Source: Rhodococcus jostii NBRC 16295 (GTDB lineage Bacteria; Actinomycetota; Actinomycetes; Mycobacteriales; Mycobacteriaceae). From it: a stretch of 64,000 bases of DNA. The stretch covers positions 1 to 64,000 of the forward strand of contig NZ_BCWY01000025.1 of the NCBI RefSeq assembly GCF_001894825.1, given 5' to 3'. This document shows positions 43,801 through 51,295 of this stretch, piece by piece. Position numbers and translations under genes: made by a program. A model generated the notes under the pieces. That model saw only the letters and a program-made list of their open reading frames with translations. It ran no database searches and was not told where the DNA came from. How positions within the stretch are numbered: the stretch's first letter is position 1; each line of letters opens with the position of its first letter.

Positions 43801-45300
43801 ATACGTCTCGGACTCGCGCAGCGCCTTCACCTGCTCGAGCACGACGGCCCGCTTCTGCACGGCCTCGTCCCGCTGGGCCCGCAGGTCGGCGATCTTCTGG
43901 CCCTCGCTGTGCGGATTGAACGACGACTTCCGCTCGGCGATCGTCGCCACGCTCCGGGTGAGCTCGTCCGAGCCGCCCCGGGACAGGTCTGTGATGGAGA
44001 CGCACAGTTCCTGCATCTCGGGCGGGAGCTTGTCCCTCAGCACCCGGAGCGCTTGCGCCTTCTCGCTCGTGACGAGCACCCGCTGACCCCGCGCGAGCAG
44101 CGCCGACACCAGGTTGGCGATCGTGTGGGTCTTGCCCGTGCCGGGCGGGCCCTCGACCACCACTCCGCTGTCGCCTCCGAGCCGCTCGATGATCTGCGAC
44201 TGCTCGGCGTTGGCCGGAAGCGGGAAGAGCGGGTCTTCGGCGAGCGTCGACGAGGTGGCGGCGCCGGTGCGCTCGAGCCACGCCAGCCGGTCGGCCGGTT
44301 CGATCGCCTCGACCAGCTGCGCGAGACCGAGCGGCACCGTCGCACCGTCGCGTTCGAGGTGGGAGATCATCTGCTCGTAGTACTCGACCAGGGCGAACGC
44401 ACTGCGTTTGCGCAGGACCAGCGCCGGCGACAGCGTGAGGGTGCCGTCCGCGTCGGCGTCGGGCTGCCTGACGCCGTCCCGGATGGTGACAGGCGTCATC
44501 AGCGACTTCGGCGCCCACTCCGTGAGCAGGGTGCGGACGCCGTCGCTCAGGGGCGACGCGGCGGTGTCCTGCAGTTGCTTCTGCAACGGCATCGCGTGCG
44601 CACTGTCGTAGACGTCGAGTCCGGTGAACAACTGGGAGTCTTCGAGCCGGGGCTGGGAGCCGGCGATCAGCCGCACCAGCAGGTCGCCGGTGCGCGGATC
44701 GCGGTGGATACTCGCGGACTGCGTGACCAGGTGGGTCTGGACACCGTCGTCCGGTCCGGCGCCCGACAGGATCAGCAGACCGGAGGCGAGGACGAGTTCG
44801 ATCGACTCGGGGCGCGCGTTCAGCTCCTGCAGCATCATCTGCAACGACTGGTACAGATCGGCGTGCGGGCGTCGCTCGCGGTCGGCCTTCGCCCACGCCT
44901 GCCAGCGCGGCATGTACGCGTCGAACGCCTGCCGGACGTCGTAGGCGCGGCGCACGTCGTATTCCTCGTCGGAATCCTCGGCGTAGGCGTCGGACGCGTT
45001 CAGTTCGAGGTCGGCGCGGGAGCTGTCGGCGCGGGCCGATGCGTCGACCCAGCCGGCGAGGACGGTCGGCAGATCCGGCGGATCGTCGACGCCGATGAGG
45101 GGCACCCGTAGCACGATGTCGCCCTGCGCGGCGTCGGGATCGAGTTGGATCGTCCGGCCGTCCTGGTGCAGCCATTCGACCTGTTCGTGCTGGTCGACGC
45201 GGAGAACCGGCTTCGTGCGAGCCCTGACGATCTCGCGCAGGAACTGCAGCAGGCGCTGGACGCGGCCTGCGAGCTCGGCGTCGGTTTCGGGACTCGACAA
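40816..45300 (-). CDS. Large SF1 helicase with C-terminal PD-(D/E)XK-type nuclease domain
   Basis: 1494 residues. Walker A (GPPGTGKTHT) is near residue 385 and the Walker B/DEAS box (VIVDEASQAD) near residue 1055. The long insertion between them is helical, as in UPF1-like DNA2/NAM7 helicases, and an SF1 C-terminal core follows (ending around FNVAASRAQDQLW). The final 120 residues hold an endonuclease-like fold (RRIDLVVTGG, AVECDGDAF) of the DUF559/MTES_1575 kind. Such helicase-nuclease proteins occur in bacterial defence or DNA repair. It stands alone, between the paa genes and a decayed gene. Confidence 0.85.
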   Translation of the reverse strand: MSSPETDAELAGRVQRLLQFLREIVRARTKPVLRVDQHEQVEWLHQDGRTIQLDPDAAQGDIVLRVPLIGVDDPPDLPTVLAGWVDASARADSSRADLELNASDAYAEDSDEEYDVRRAYDVRQAFDAYMPRWQAWAKADRERRPHADLYQSLQMMLQELNARPESIELVLASGLLILSGAGPDDGVQTHLVTQSASIHRDPRTGDLLVRLIAGSQPRLEDSQLFTGLDVYDSAHAMPLQKQLQDTAASPLSDGVRTLLTEWAPKSLMTPVTIRDGVRQPDADADGTLTLSPALVLRKRSAFALVEYYEQMISHLERDGATVPLGLAQLVEAIEPADRLAWLERTGAATSSTLAEDPLFPLPANAEQSQIIERLGGDSGVVVEGPPGTGKTHTIANLVSALLARGQRVLVTSEKAQALRVLRDKLPPEMQELCVSITDLSRGGSDELTRSVATIAERKSSFNPHSEGQKIADLRAQRDEAVQKRAVVLEQVKALRESETYHHDTVADGYEGTAATIVRKVMGLHDAYEWLPGPLLSEQPPLVGTEVETLRRLCVTASPDRAQRSRQTLPTLDSLLPNRAELERLCSRASTSIPIDTPQSAHLLEVLGGVDPETAYTVRRHCKELQARAHDVLDLDGQFQTLADTVLSGRATHLWGRLDALPAIVEAAAAADRYIGAHDVQCSVMTRPALQAVGAFAVAMESGAVEWKARFRRSEEQKAVEELGIDAVVDGVPATTAASVRLVTEHLRAHDAAKTAATLLADLRIPVDMNGSRAVQVDSLNMIVGRVARVRALLVARDALARELFALSPNAPRIRNLADATAVAGAAEAITTRADVDDARAALDTIVSAVSTEVDAGPSPEGTALVAALDQADNAALSDALTRYAIARVEQQDQRLFDELSERLSPVAPALYELVRRTAALTEWDEMSWQMSEAWAWRRARQWVTEQHRAGREQELEAELNAVDADLAHLTARLAAATAWRDCLEHLTADQVRALQTYREHISSIGAGAGKYAEKYRSAARSAMGEAQGAVPAWVMPLQQVLASIPPVPGSFDVVIVDEASQADITNLFLLWLAPRVIVVGDDKQCAPADIPTNGTLDDVFTRLDAYLPDLPEYVQATLTPRSSLFSILRTSFGQVVRLREHFRSMPEIINWSSTQFYGELPLVPVRQFGADRLPPLKHTYVSDAAVSGRDSSLTNHVEAAALVDQLIECLVDPRYDGKTFGIVVLQGQSQVDAIRTELVKRIGIEQWEQRRLRVGTPPDFQGDERSVVFLSMVVAPEQNFAPLTANQYKRRFNVAASRAQDQLWLFHSVTVDELKRADLRNSLLSYMMSTSPAPADPMPQDVDRDVRIPPFDSLLEQRVFNDIAERGYHVNSQVEVNNRRIDLVVTGGTMRLAVECDGDAFSTTPEQRIADLEREQELKRCGWTFWRVRESEYYLDPKTALSSLWDTLDNLGIAPHAVDHALAIEAAATERAARDAAAASERGKHAAPIGASRP

Positions 45301-45471
45301 TGTAAACCTCTGCGAATTCTCGGTGGTGAAGTGCGCTTGCCCCCGCCGTGCACACTATCGGGTCGAGGGGGTGAAGTTCGAGGCGTCGTCCCCTGGCAGA
45401 GGGACTGGACGGTCGCTCGAGGTACCGAACAGACCGCTGTTCGTACCGCCTGGTCTCTACTATTCAGCCTG

Positions 45472-46286
45472 ACGCAATCGCGCATCACGAAGCCGGCGGC
45501 GGTGATCGCGACCGTCGCTCTGGCGGCGCTGGGAGGTGGCGCGGTGTCGACTGTCGCTCCGGCGCCGGACGTCGACGGCTGGCGAACGACGACCCCCCGG
45601 GGGGCTCCCCGCACGCTCATGAGCTTTCAGGAATGGATGCGCACCGCCGTCGACCGGCTCGAGGGTTCGTCCTCGCTCGCGGCGTGGGAACTCGTCGGGG
45701 AGCCGGCGACGAGCACGTGCACCGACGCCGAGTGCGCGTGGTGGACGCGCACGTGCGAGCCGGACGCGGCGCAGGTGCTGCGCGACTTCTTCGACACGGC
45801 GGGCGCCGAGGTGTGTGCCCGTGATCCGCGGACGCTGATCACGGCGGGATTCACCGGCGGCGGCCAGTGTGGAACGCAGGGCGACGAGTACCAATTCGTC
45901 TCGGCGTCACCATATGTCGACGTCGTGCAGTATCACGACTACGGCGCCGACGGCGTTCCGCTGCCCGGCGATCAGTGGAACGGTCTCGGTCGTCGCCTCG
46001 AACAGGCTGCGGCGCTGGGGAAACCGCTCCTGGTGGGTGAGATCGGCGAACTCGCCGGGTCATGCGCCACCACGGCGGACCGGGCGTCGCAGATCGGCGC
46101 CGAGATCCAGGGGCGGCGGGCGCGCTCCTGTGGGCGTTCGTGCCCGACCCCCGGCCCACCGAGTGCACGTATGGTCTCCGCCCGACGACAAGGGACGTGG
46201 TGGAGCAGTTCGGGAGCTGGGGTCCGGGCACCACCCCCGGCGGCACCTCGACTCCGATCATCAAGCCCAGGAGACGGATTCCGTAG
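45472..46286 (+). pseudogene. Broken glycoside hydrolase (GH5-like/cellulase family)
   Basis: A signal-peptide-like stretch (KPAAVIATVALAALGGGAVS) runs into a glycosidase middle portion: AAWELVGEP holds the family's acid/base glutamate and LVGEIGEL the nucleophile-type glutamate. The expected first part of the catalytic barrel, about 150-200 residues, is missing. Near 46105-46115 the coding sense jumps from one frame to another (to GALLWAFVPDPRP and on to the stop at 46284-46286), so there is both an internal deletion and a frameshift. No valid start codon is obvious. The 3' end overlaps the convergent nitroreductase gene. Confidence 0.7.
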
Positions 46287-46872
46287 GATCGAGCCTGGGG
46301 AGCCGATCGAACCAGGGGTTCTCGCCCGGGTGGCCGATGTTGACCACGAGGGTCGATCGCCAGCGACCGTCGGGGAAGAACTCGGCGTCGACGCCGTCGG
46401 CGTCGAATCCGGCCATCGGTCCGGCCGCGAGTCCGAGCGAGCGCACGGCGAGGATGAAGTAGCCGGCCTGGAGGGCCGCGTTGAAGTCCCCGGTGTGCTT
46501 GCGCATCGGTTCGTTCGCCTCGAACACGTCGCGAAGTTCGGGACGGAACGGCAGCAGCGCCGGGATGTGGTCGTGGAAACGCGGGTCGACGGCGAGGACG
46601 GCGACGGCGGGCGCCGACGCGGTCTTCTCCTTGTTCCCCTCGCTCATGTGCTCGACGAGGCGGGCCCGACCCTCGTCGGTGCGAACGAACAGCACCCGGA
46701 GCGGCTGGGTGTTCGCTGCCGTGGGCGCCCAGCGCGCGAGTTCCCAGATCTGCGCGAGTTCTTCGTCGCTCACCGGCGTCGGAGCGAAGCTGTTGGCGGT
46801 GCGGGCCTCGGTGTAGAGCAGCGCCCGGGCCGCGTCGTCGAGTCCTCTACCTGTAGCGATTGCGTGCGTCAT
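46261..46872 (-). CDS. Nitroreductase family protein (RutE/HadB-like)
   Basis: 203 residues of the FMN-dependent nitroreductase fold, with the RWAPTAANTQPLR segment for FMN binding and a G-L-A-A-G-P-M-x-G-F-D motif typical of the malonic semialdehyde reductase subgroup. It reduces nitro compounds, quinones or a semialdehyde. It is divergent from an HxlR regulator, a common pairing. Confidence 0.88.
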   Translation of the reverse strand: MTHAIATGRGLDDAARALLYTEARTANSFAPTPVSDEELAQIWELARWAPTAANTQPLRVLFVRTDEGRARLVEHMSEGNKEKTASAPAVAVLAVDPRFHDHIPALLPFRPELRDVFEANEPMRKHTGDFNAALQAGYFILAVRSLGLAAGPMAGFDADGVDAEFFPDGRWRSTLVVNIGHPGENPWFDRLPRLDPTESVSWA

Positions 46873-46903
46873 CGACTCCCTTTCTGCTTGTTACTTCTAA
46901 AAT

Positions 46904-46940
46904 ACTAGTTGCAGGGCGAATGCTAGCACCATTGCTAGGG
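46904..46940. promoter_or_regulatory. Candidate HxlR operator region
   Basis: The short nitroreductase/HxlR gap holds palindromes ACTAGT (46904-46909) and TGCTAGCA (46921-46928) and a third GCTAGG. Regularly spaced CTAG cores suggest a regulator-binding cluster; this is inferred from position only. Confidence 0.35.
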
Positions 46941-46947
46941 TGGAGGT

Positions 46948-47283
46948 GTGGCTGACGACGAAGTGACGCACGAACCCCGTGCCTGCGACGCGGCACTCGC
47001 ACGCGCTTTCACATTTCTCGGCAAGCGCTGGAACGGCGTGATCCTCGGCGTGCTGATGGACGGACCGTCCACGTTCTCCGAGCTGCGCCGCGGCGTCGGC
47101 GGCATCAGCGACTCGGTGCTGTCCGACCGCCTCGCCGAACTGGCGACCGCCGGACTAGTCCTGCGCTCCGTCGAGGAGGGCCCGCCGGTCTCGGTCGCCT
47201 ACGAACTCACGCCGGCCGGCCGGGCACTCCTGCCGTCACTGAACGCCCTGACCGCCTGGGCGCGCGAAAACCTTCCGGCGTAG
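46948..47283 (+). CDS. HxlR-family transcriptional regulator
   Basis: 111 residues of winged-helix HxlR type: an N-terminal conserved cysteine (PRACDAALARAF), the FLGKRWNGVILGVL helix, FSELRRGVGGISDSVLSDRL recognition region and a wing ending YELTPAGR. These regulators often sense electrophiles or quinones through the cysteine. GTG 46948 is the likeliest start, though its ribosome site is poorly spaced. Probable target: the divergent nitroreductase. Confidence 0.87.
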   Translation: MADDEVTHEPRACDAALARAFTFLGKRWNGVILGVLMDGPSTFSELRRGVGGISDSVLSDRLAELATAGLVLRSVEEGPPVSVAYELTPAGRALLPSLNALTAWARENLPA

Positions 47284-47300
47284 CCGCTTTCGGGCGGCGG

Positions 47301-48053
47301 TCAGCGTCCGCCGCGGCGCAGCGTCACGCGATAGGTGTAGTGCTCGGGCAGGAAGTAACTGACCGCCAACTCGACGATCCGCCCCTCCGCGTCGGAATAC
47401 AGGCGGTCCACCCGCAGCATCGAATGCCCCTCGGGGCAACCGAGTTCGCGGGCCACGTCCGCGGGGGCCGCCGCGACCGTGATCGACTGCGCGGCCTCGA
47501 CGATCGGGCTCCGCAGGTGCGGCTCCAGCAGGCCGATGATCGTGTACGAGCTGACGGCGCCCTCGGCCATCTCGGGCGCCTCGGCGACGAGCCGGGCGAT
47601 CTCGTCGGGGAGGTACACGGTGGTCAGCACGAACGGGGTGTCGTCGTGGCGTCGCCGGAACACGACCGTGTGGACGAGGTCGGTGTCGAGCCGGAGCCTG
47701 CTCGCGGCCTCGATGTCGACCCGCCGGCGCAGCGGTGAGACCACCTCCATGGTGGTGTCCGTGGACAGATTCATCAGATCCTCGATCGACCCCAGCTGAC
47801 GCAGGTATCGGCCGTCGGACTCGGCGGCGAACGTTCCCCGGCCCGGCACCCGGTAGACGATGCCCTCGGCGACCAGGTCCTGGAACGCGCGGCGGACGGT
47901 CTGCCGGCTCACGCCGTGCTGCTCCGCGAGCTCGAACTCGGTGGGCAGCTTGATACCGCCGCGGTACTTGCCCGCCGCAATGTGCTCGCGGAGCTGCCTC
48001 GACACCAGCTGGTACGCCGGCTCCGTGTCTCGTTCTCGTTCCCTACCGTTCAT
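47301..48053 (-). CDS. GntR-family regulator with UTRA domain
   Basis: 250 residues. The N-terminal winged HTH (LPTEFELAEQHGVSRQTVRRAFQDL) and the C-terminal UTRA ligand domain place it in the HutC subfamily. It is 31 bases downstream of the acyl-CoA dehydrogenase on the same strand, so it likely controls this gene and the divergent CitE-hydratase-CoA transferase run. Candidate inverted binding sites occur between the two sets. Confidence 0.9.
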   Translation of the reverse strand: MNGRERERDTEPAYQLVSRQLREHIAAGKYRGGIKLPTEFELAEQHGVSRQTVRRAFQDLVAEGIVYRVPGRGTFAAESDGRYLRQLGSIEDLMNLSTDTTMEVVSPLRRRVDIEAASRLRLDTDLVHTVVFRRRHDDTPFVLTTVYLPDEIARLVAEAPEMAEGAVSSYTIIGLLEPHLRSPIVEAAQSITVAAAPADVARELGCPEGHSMLRVDRLYSDAEGRIVELAVSYFLPEHYTYRVTLRRGGR

Positions 48054-48084
48054 CGCGCACCGATCCTACGTGCAGGTCGCTGGT

Positions 48085-49236
48085 CTACAGACCGCCTCGC
48101 GACACCAGCTGCGAGACGATGACGTTCCGCTGGATCTCGTTGGTGCCCTCGCCGACGATCATCAGCGGCGCGTCTCGGAAGTAACGCTCCACGTCGTACT
48201 CGGTGGAATAGCCGTAACCACCGTGGATGCGAACGGCGTTGAGGGCGATGTCCATCGCCACCTCCGACGCGTACAGCTTCGCCATACCCGCCTCCATGTC
48301 GCACCGGTCGCCGCTGTCGTACTGCTCCGCCGCGTGCCAGGTCAGCTGGCGGGCCGCCGTCAGCTTGGTCGCCATGTCGGCCAGGTAGTTGCCGATCGAC
48401 TGGTGCTTCCAGATCGGCTGACCGAAGCTCTCCCGCTGCTGCGCGTACGCGAGGGAATCCTCCAGCGCCGCCGTCGCCACACCCAGCGCCCGGCACGCCA
48501 CCTGGATGCGTCCGGTCTCGAGGCCCTTCATCATCTGGCCGAAGCCCTTGCCCGGGGTGCCGCCGAGGATCGCGGTCGCCGGGATGCGGTAGCCGTCGAA
48601 CGACAGCTCACACGTCTCGACGCCCTTGTAGCCGAGCTTCGGCAGATCCCGCGACACCGTGAGACCGGGACCGTGCTCGACCAGAACGATCGAGATGCCC
48701 TTGTGCTTGGGGGTGGCCTGCGGGTCCGTCTTGCAGAGCAGTGCGATCAGGCCGGAGCGGCGGGCATTGGAGATCCACGTCTTCGATCCGGTGATCACCA
48801 GGTCGTCGCCGTCCGCCTTGGCGTTCGTCGACATGGCCTGCAGATCGGAACCGCCACCGGGCTCGGTCAACGCCATCGTCGCCCGGATCTCGCCGGTCGC
48901 CATCTTCGGCAGGTACTGCTGCTTCTGCTCCTCCGTGCCGTACAGCGACAGCAGCTTCGCGACGACGGTGTGCCCGCCCATCGCCCCGGCCAGACTCATC
49001 CACCCGCGGGCCAACTCCTGCGTCACCCGCGCGTAGCAGGGCATCGACACCGGCGATCCGCCGTACTCCTCCGGGACCGCCAGACCGTAGATCCCGATCT
49101 GCTTCATCTGCTCGATCCACTTCTCGGGGTACTCGTTGGCGTGTTCCACCGCCTGCACCGTCGGCTTCACGTCGCGGTCGATGAACGCGCGCACCGTCTC
49201 GACCAGATACGACTCTTCCTCGTTCAGCTTGGCCAT
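48085..49236 (-). CDS. Acyl-CoA dehydrogenase
   Basis: 383 residues, standard length. FAD-binding and substrate motifs MALTEPGGGSDLQAM, KTWISNA and the C-terminal RIHGGYGYSTEYDVERYFRD (about residues 345-365) are present; the catalytic glutamate region near EYDVE fits short/branched-chain enzymes. ATG 49236 follows GAGGTG. Divergent from the CitE-like lyase, it may oxidise a C5 acyl-CoA such as methylsuccinyl-CoA or an isovaleryl-type substrate (inference). Confidence 0.9.
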   Translation of the reverse strand: MAKLNEEESYLVETVRAFIDRDVKPTVQAVEHANEYPEKWIEQMKQIGIYGLAVPEEYGGSPVSMPCYARVTQELARGWMSLAGAMGGHTVVAKLLSLYGTEEQKQQYLPKMATGEIRATMALTEPGGGSDLQAMSTNAKADGDDLVITGSKTWISNARRSGLIALLCKTDPQATPKHKGISIVLVEHGPGLTVSRDLPKLGYKGVETCELSFDGYRIPATAILGGTPGKGFGQMMKGLETGRIQVACRALGVATAALEDSLAYAQQRESFGQPIWKHQSIGNYLADMATKLTAARQLTWHAAEQYDSGDRCDMEAGMAKLYASEVAMDIALNAVRIHGGYGYSTEYDVERYFRDAPLMIVGEGTNEIQRNVIVSQLVSRGGL

Positions 49237-49264
49237 GAATCCACCTCACACTCTCCACAACATT

Positions 49265-49373
49265 TGTACGGCCAGAATCCGACAATGTCTGCTTAAAGTC
49301 AAGGATCGGTCTTGACATGACCCCTGCGCCGCTGCCAGCATCAGCAGCGCAGCCCCATCAGGCTGGCCGTACA
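49265..49373. promoter_or_regulatory. Paired inverted sites in a divergent promoter
   Basis: TGTACGGCCAG at 49265-49275 recurs as its exact reverse complement at 49363-49373, each near one of the two divergent genes. An 11-base exact inverted pair 87 bases apart could bind the GntR regulator at both promoters. Function is inferred. Confidence 0.45.
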
Positions 49374-49417
49374 TATCCAGCCCGACCCGGGCTCCCGGAC
49401 CCTAGGAATGAAGCATC

Positions 49418-50266
49418 GTGCAGAACCTCACCCGCAGGCGCGCCGTTCTGGTGGCCCCCGGATCCGACGAGCACAAGGCCCTCAAGGCACTCCGGTCGAC
49501 CGCCGACGAGGTGGTCCTGGACCTCGAGGACGCGGTCGCCGCGGCCAGAAAGGCCGACGCCCGCGACCTCGTCCGCCGCCTCGTGCAGGAGTCCGACGGC
49601 TCCCGCGCCGTCTCGGTCCGCATCAACGCGCTGAGCACGCCGTGGGCCGAGGACGACCTCGCCCTGTGCGTCTCCCTCGGCAGCGCGCTCACGTCCGTCG
49701 TGCTTCCCAAGACGGAGACGGCGCACGATCTCGCGCACGCCGATCAGGCTCTCGCCGGCACCGACATCGGGGTGCAGGCTCTCGTCGAGACCCCGGTCGG
49801 GGTGCAGAACATCGGCGACATCACCCGCGCCGTCACCCGGCTCGAGTCCGTCGTCATCGGCTACGCCGATCTCGGCGCGGCCCTCGGCCGTTCCCGCTCC
49901 GCCCTGCCCGAGCACTGGCTCGCGATCCAGGACGCCGTCCTCGTCGCCGCCCGCGCCGCCGGCATCCAGGCCGTCGACGGCCCGTTCCTCGGCATCGCCG
50001 ACGACGACGCCTTCCGCCACTCGGCAGCCTGGACCAGCGCGCTCGGGTTCGACGGGAAATGGGTCATCCATCCCGCCCAGGTCGAGTCCGCCGCTTCGGC
50101 CTTCACTCCCACCGACACGGCGGTCGAGGATGCGCGACGCGTGATCGACGCGCTCGCCGCAGCCGAGGCCGCGGGCAACGGGGCCGCACAACTCGACGGA
50201 CAGATGCTCGACGAGGCCGTGGCGGTGGCGGCCCGGCGGGTCCTGGCTCAGGTAGGTGCCGAGTGA
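49418..50266 (+). CDS. CitE/HpcH-type acyl-CoA lyase
   Basis: 282 residues of the citrate lyase beta-like TIM-barrel family. Metal-binding acids are in VVLDLEDAV and LVETPVG; the active-site arginine lies in the SVRINAL strand. GTG 49418 starts it. Relatives cleave malyl-, citramalyl- or beta-methylmalyl-CoA. Together with the adjacent hydratase and CoA transferase, a citramalyl-CoA lyase role is reasonable. Confidence 0.85.
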   Translation: MQNLTRRRAVLVAPGSDEHKALKALRSTADEVVLDLEDAVAAARKADARDLVRRLVQESDGSRAVSVRINALSTPWAEDDLALCVSLGSALTSVVLPKTETAHDLAHADQALAGTDIGVQALVETPVGVQNIGDITRAVTRLESVVIGYADLGAALGRSRSALPEHWLAIQDAVLVAARAAGIQAVDGPFLGIADDDAFRHSAAWTSALGFDGKWVIHPAQVESAASAFTPTDTAVEDARRVIDALAAAEAAGNGAAQLDGQMLDEAVAVAARRVLAQVGAE

Positions 50267-51270
50267 CGATCACACAGACGTACGTCGGCGGACCGTACTT
50301 CGACGAACTCGAGGTCGGCCAGGTTTTCGACACCGCGCCCGCCGTCACCCTCACGAGTGGCCTCGCCGCGACGCATCAGGCCATCCTCGGCGACCGCCTG
50401 CGGCTCCCCCTCGACGCGCACCTGTCCCGGGCGGTCACCGGATCCGAACAGGCCGTTGCGAACCCCGGTCTCGTCTGCGACGTCGCCATCGGACAGTCCA
50501 CGCTGGCCACCCATCACGTGAAGGCCAACCTGTTCTACCGCGGCCTGCGGTTCCATCACTTCCCGCACCTCGGTGACACGCTTTACACGCGCACCGAAGT
50601 GGTGGGCCTGCGGGAGAATTCGGCGAAACCCGGACGCAAACCCACCGGTCTGGCGGCACTCCGGATGATGTCCACCGATCAGGACGGCCGCACCGTCCTC
50701 GACTTCTACCGGTGCGCGATGCTCCCGCTGAGCGAGAGCCCCGACGAGGACCGCGTCCGCAAGTCCGACGACCTGTCCGCGATCGGTCCGCAGTCCGAGC
50801 AGTCCTTCTCCGCGCCCGAGGGCTGGGATCTCGCCGTGTACCGCGACAAGGTTCCCGGACAGCACTTCTCGGAAGGCCTCGCCGGAACCGTCCTGCGGAG
50901 CAGCGGCGACGTGGTCTCCAGCGCCCCCGAACTGGCGCGCCTCACCCTCAACATCGCCGCCACCCACCACGACGAACGCGTCGGCGCCGACGGCCGGCTC
51001 GTCTACGGCGGGCACACCATCGGCATCGCGCTCGGTCAGGCCACCCGCGCCCTGCCCAACCTGGTCACCGTCCTGGGTTGGAAGTCCTGCGATCACACCG
51101 GCCCCGTCCACGAAGGCGACACCCTCACCAGCGAACTCGAGATCGAGAGCGCCGACGAGTTGCCGGGCGGCGGCGGAGTACTGCATCTGCGTTCACTCGT
51201 GTTCGCGCACAACGCCACCGCCACCGACGTGCCCGTCCTCGACTGGCGCTTCACCGCCCTCATGGCCTGA
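50263..51270 (+). CDS. Double hot-dog MaoC-like hydratase (mesaconyl-CoA hydratase type)
   Basis: 335 residues from GTG 50263, which overlaps the lyase stop (GTGA). Two hot-dog units are apparent: an N-terminal one (FDELEVGQVFDT) and a C-terminal MaoC unit (VYGGHTIGIALGQATRALPN). Length and layout match mesaconyl-CoA hydratases and the itaconyl-CoA hydratase relatives. It would form the CoA ester cleaved by the preceding lyase. Confidence 0.8.
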   Translation: MTITQTYVGGPYFDELEVGQVFDTAPAVTLTSGLAATHQAILGDRLRLPLDAHLSRAVTGSEQAVANPGLVCDVAIGQSTLATHHVKANLFYRGLRFHHFPHLGDTLYTRTEVVGLRENSAKPGRKPTGLAALRMMSTDQDGRTVLDFYRCAMLPLSESPDEDRVRKSDDLSAIGPQSEQSFSAPEGWDLAVYRDKVPGQHFSEGLAGTVLRSSGDVVSSAPELARLTLNIAATHHDERVGADGRLVYGGHTIGIALGQATRALPNLVTVLGWKSCDHTGPVHEGDTLTSELEIESADELPGGGGVLHLRSLVFAHNATATDVPVLDWRFTALMA

Positions 51271-51295
51271 CCTCCACCCCCAAGGAGCAACTCTC

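Noticed and set aside
40816..45300. Cas-type helicase or CRISPR-associated gene
   Set aside because: It lacks an HD domain, has no cas neighbours and no repeat array is present; the architecture is UPF1-like with a nuclease tail.
45145..46908. Single 587-residue frame from the helicase start to beyond the nitroreductase
   Set aside because: Only the middle part has glycosidase character; the ends are antisense to the helicase and nitroreductase genes.
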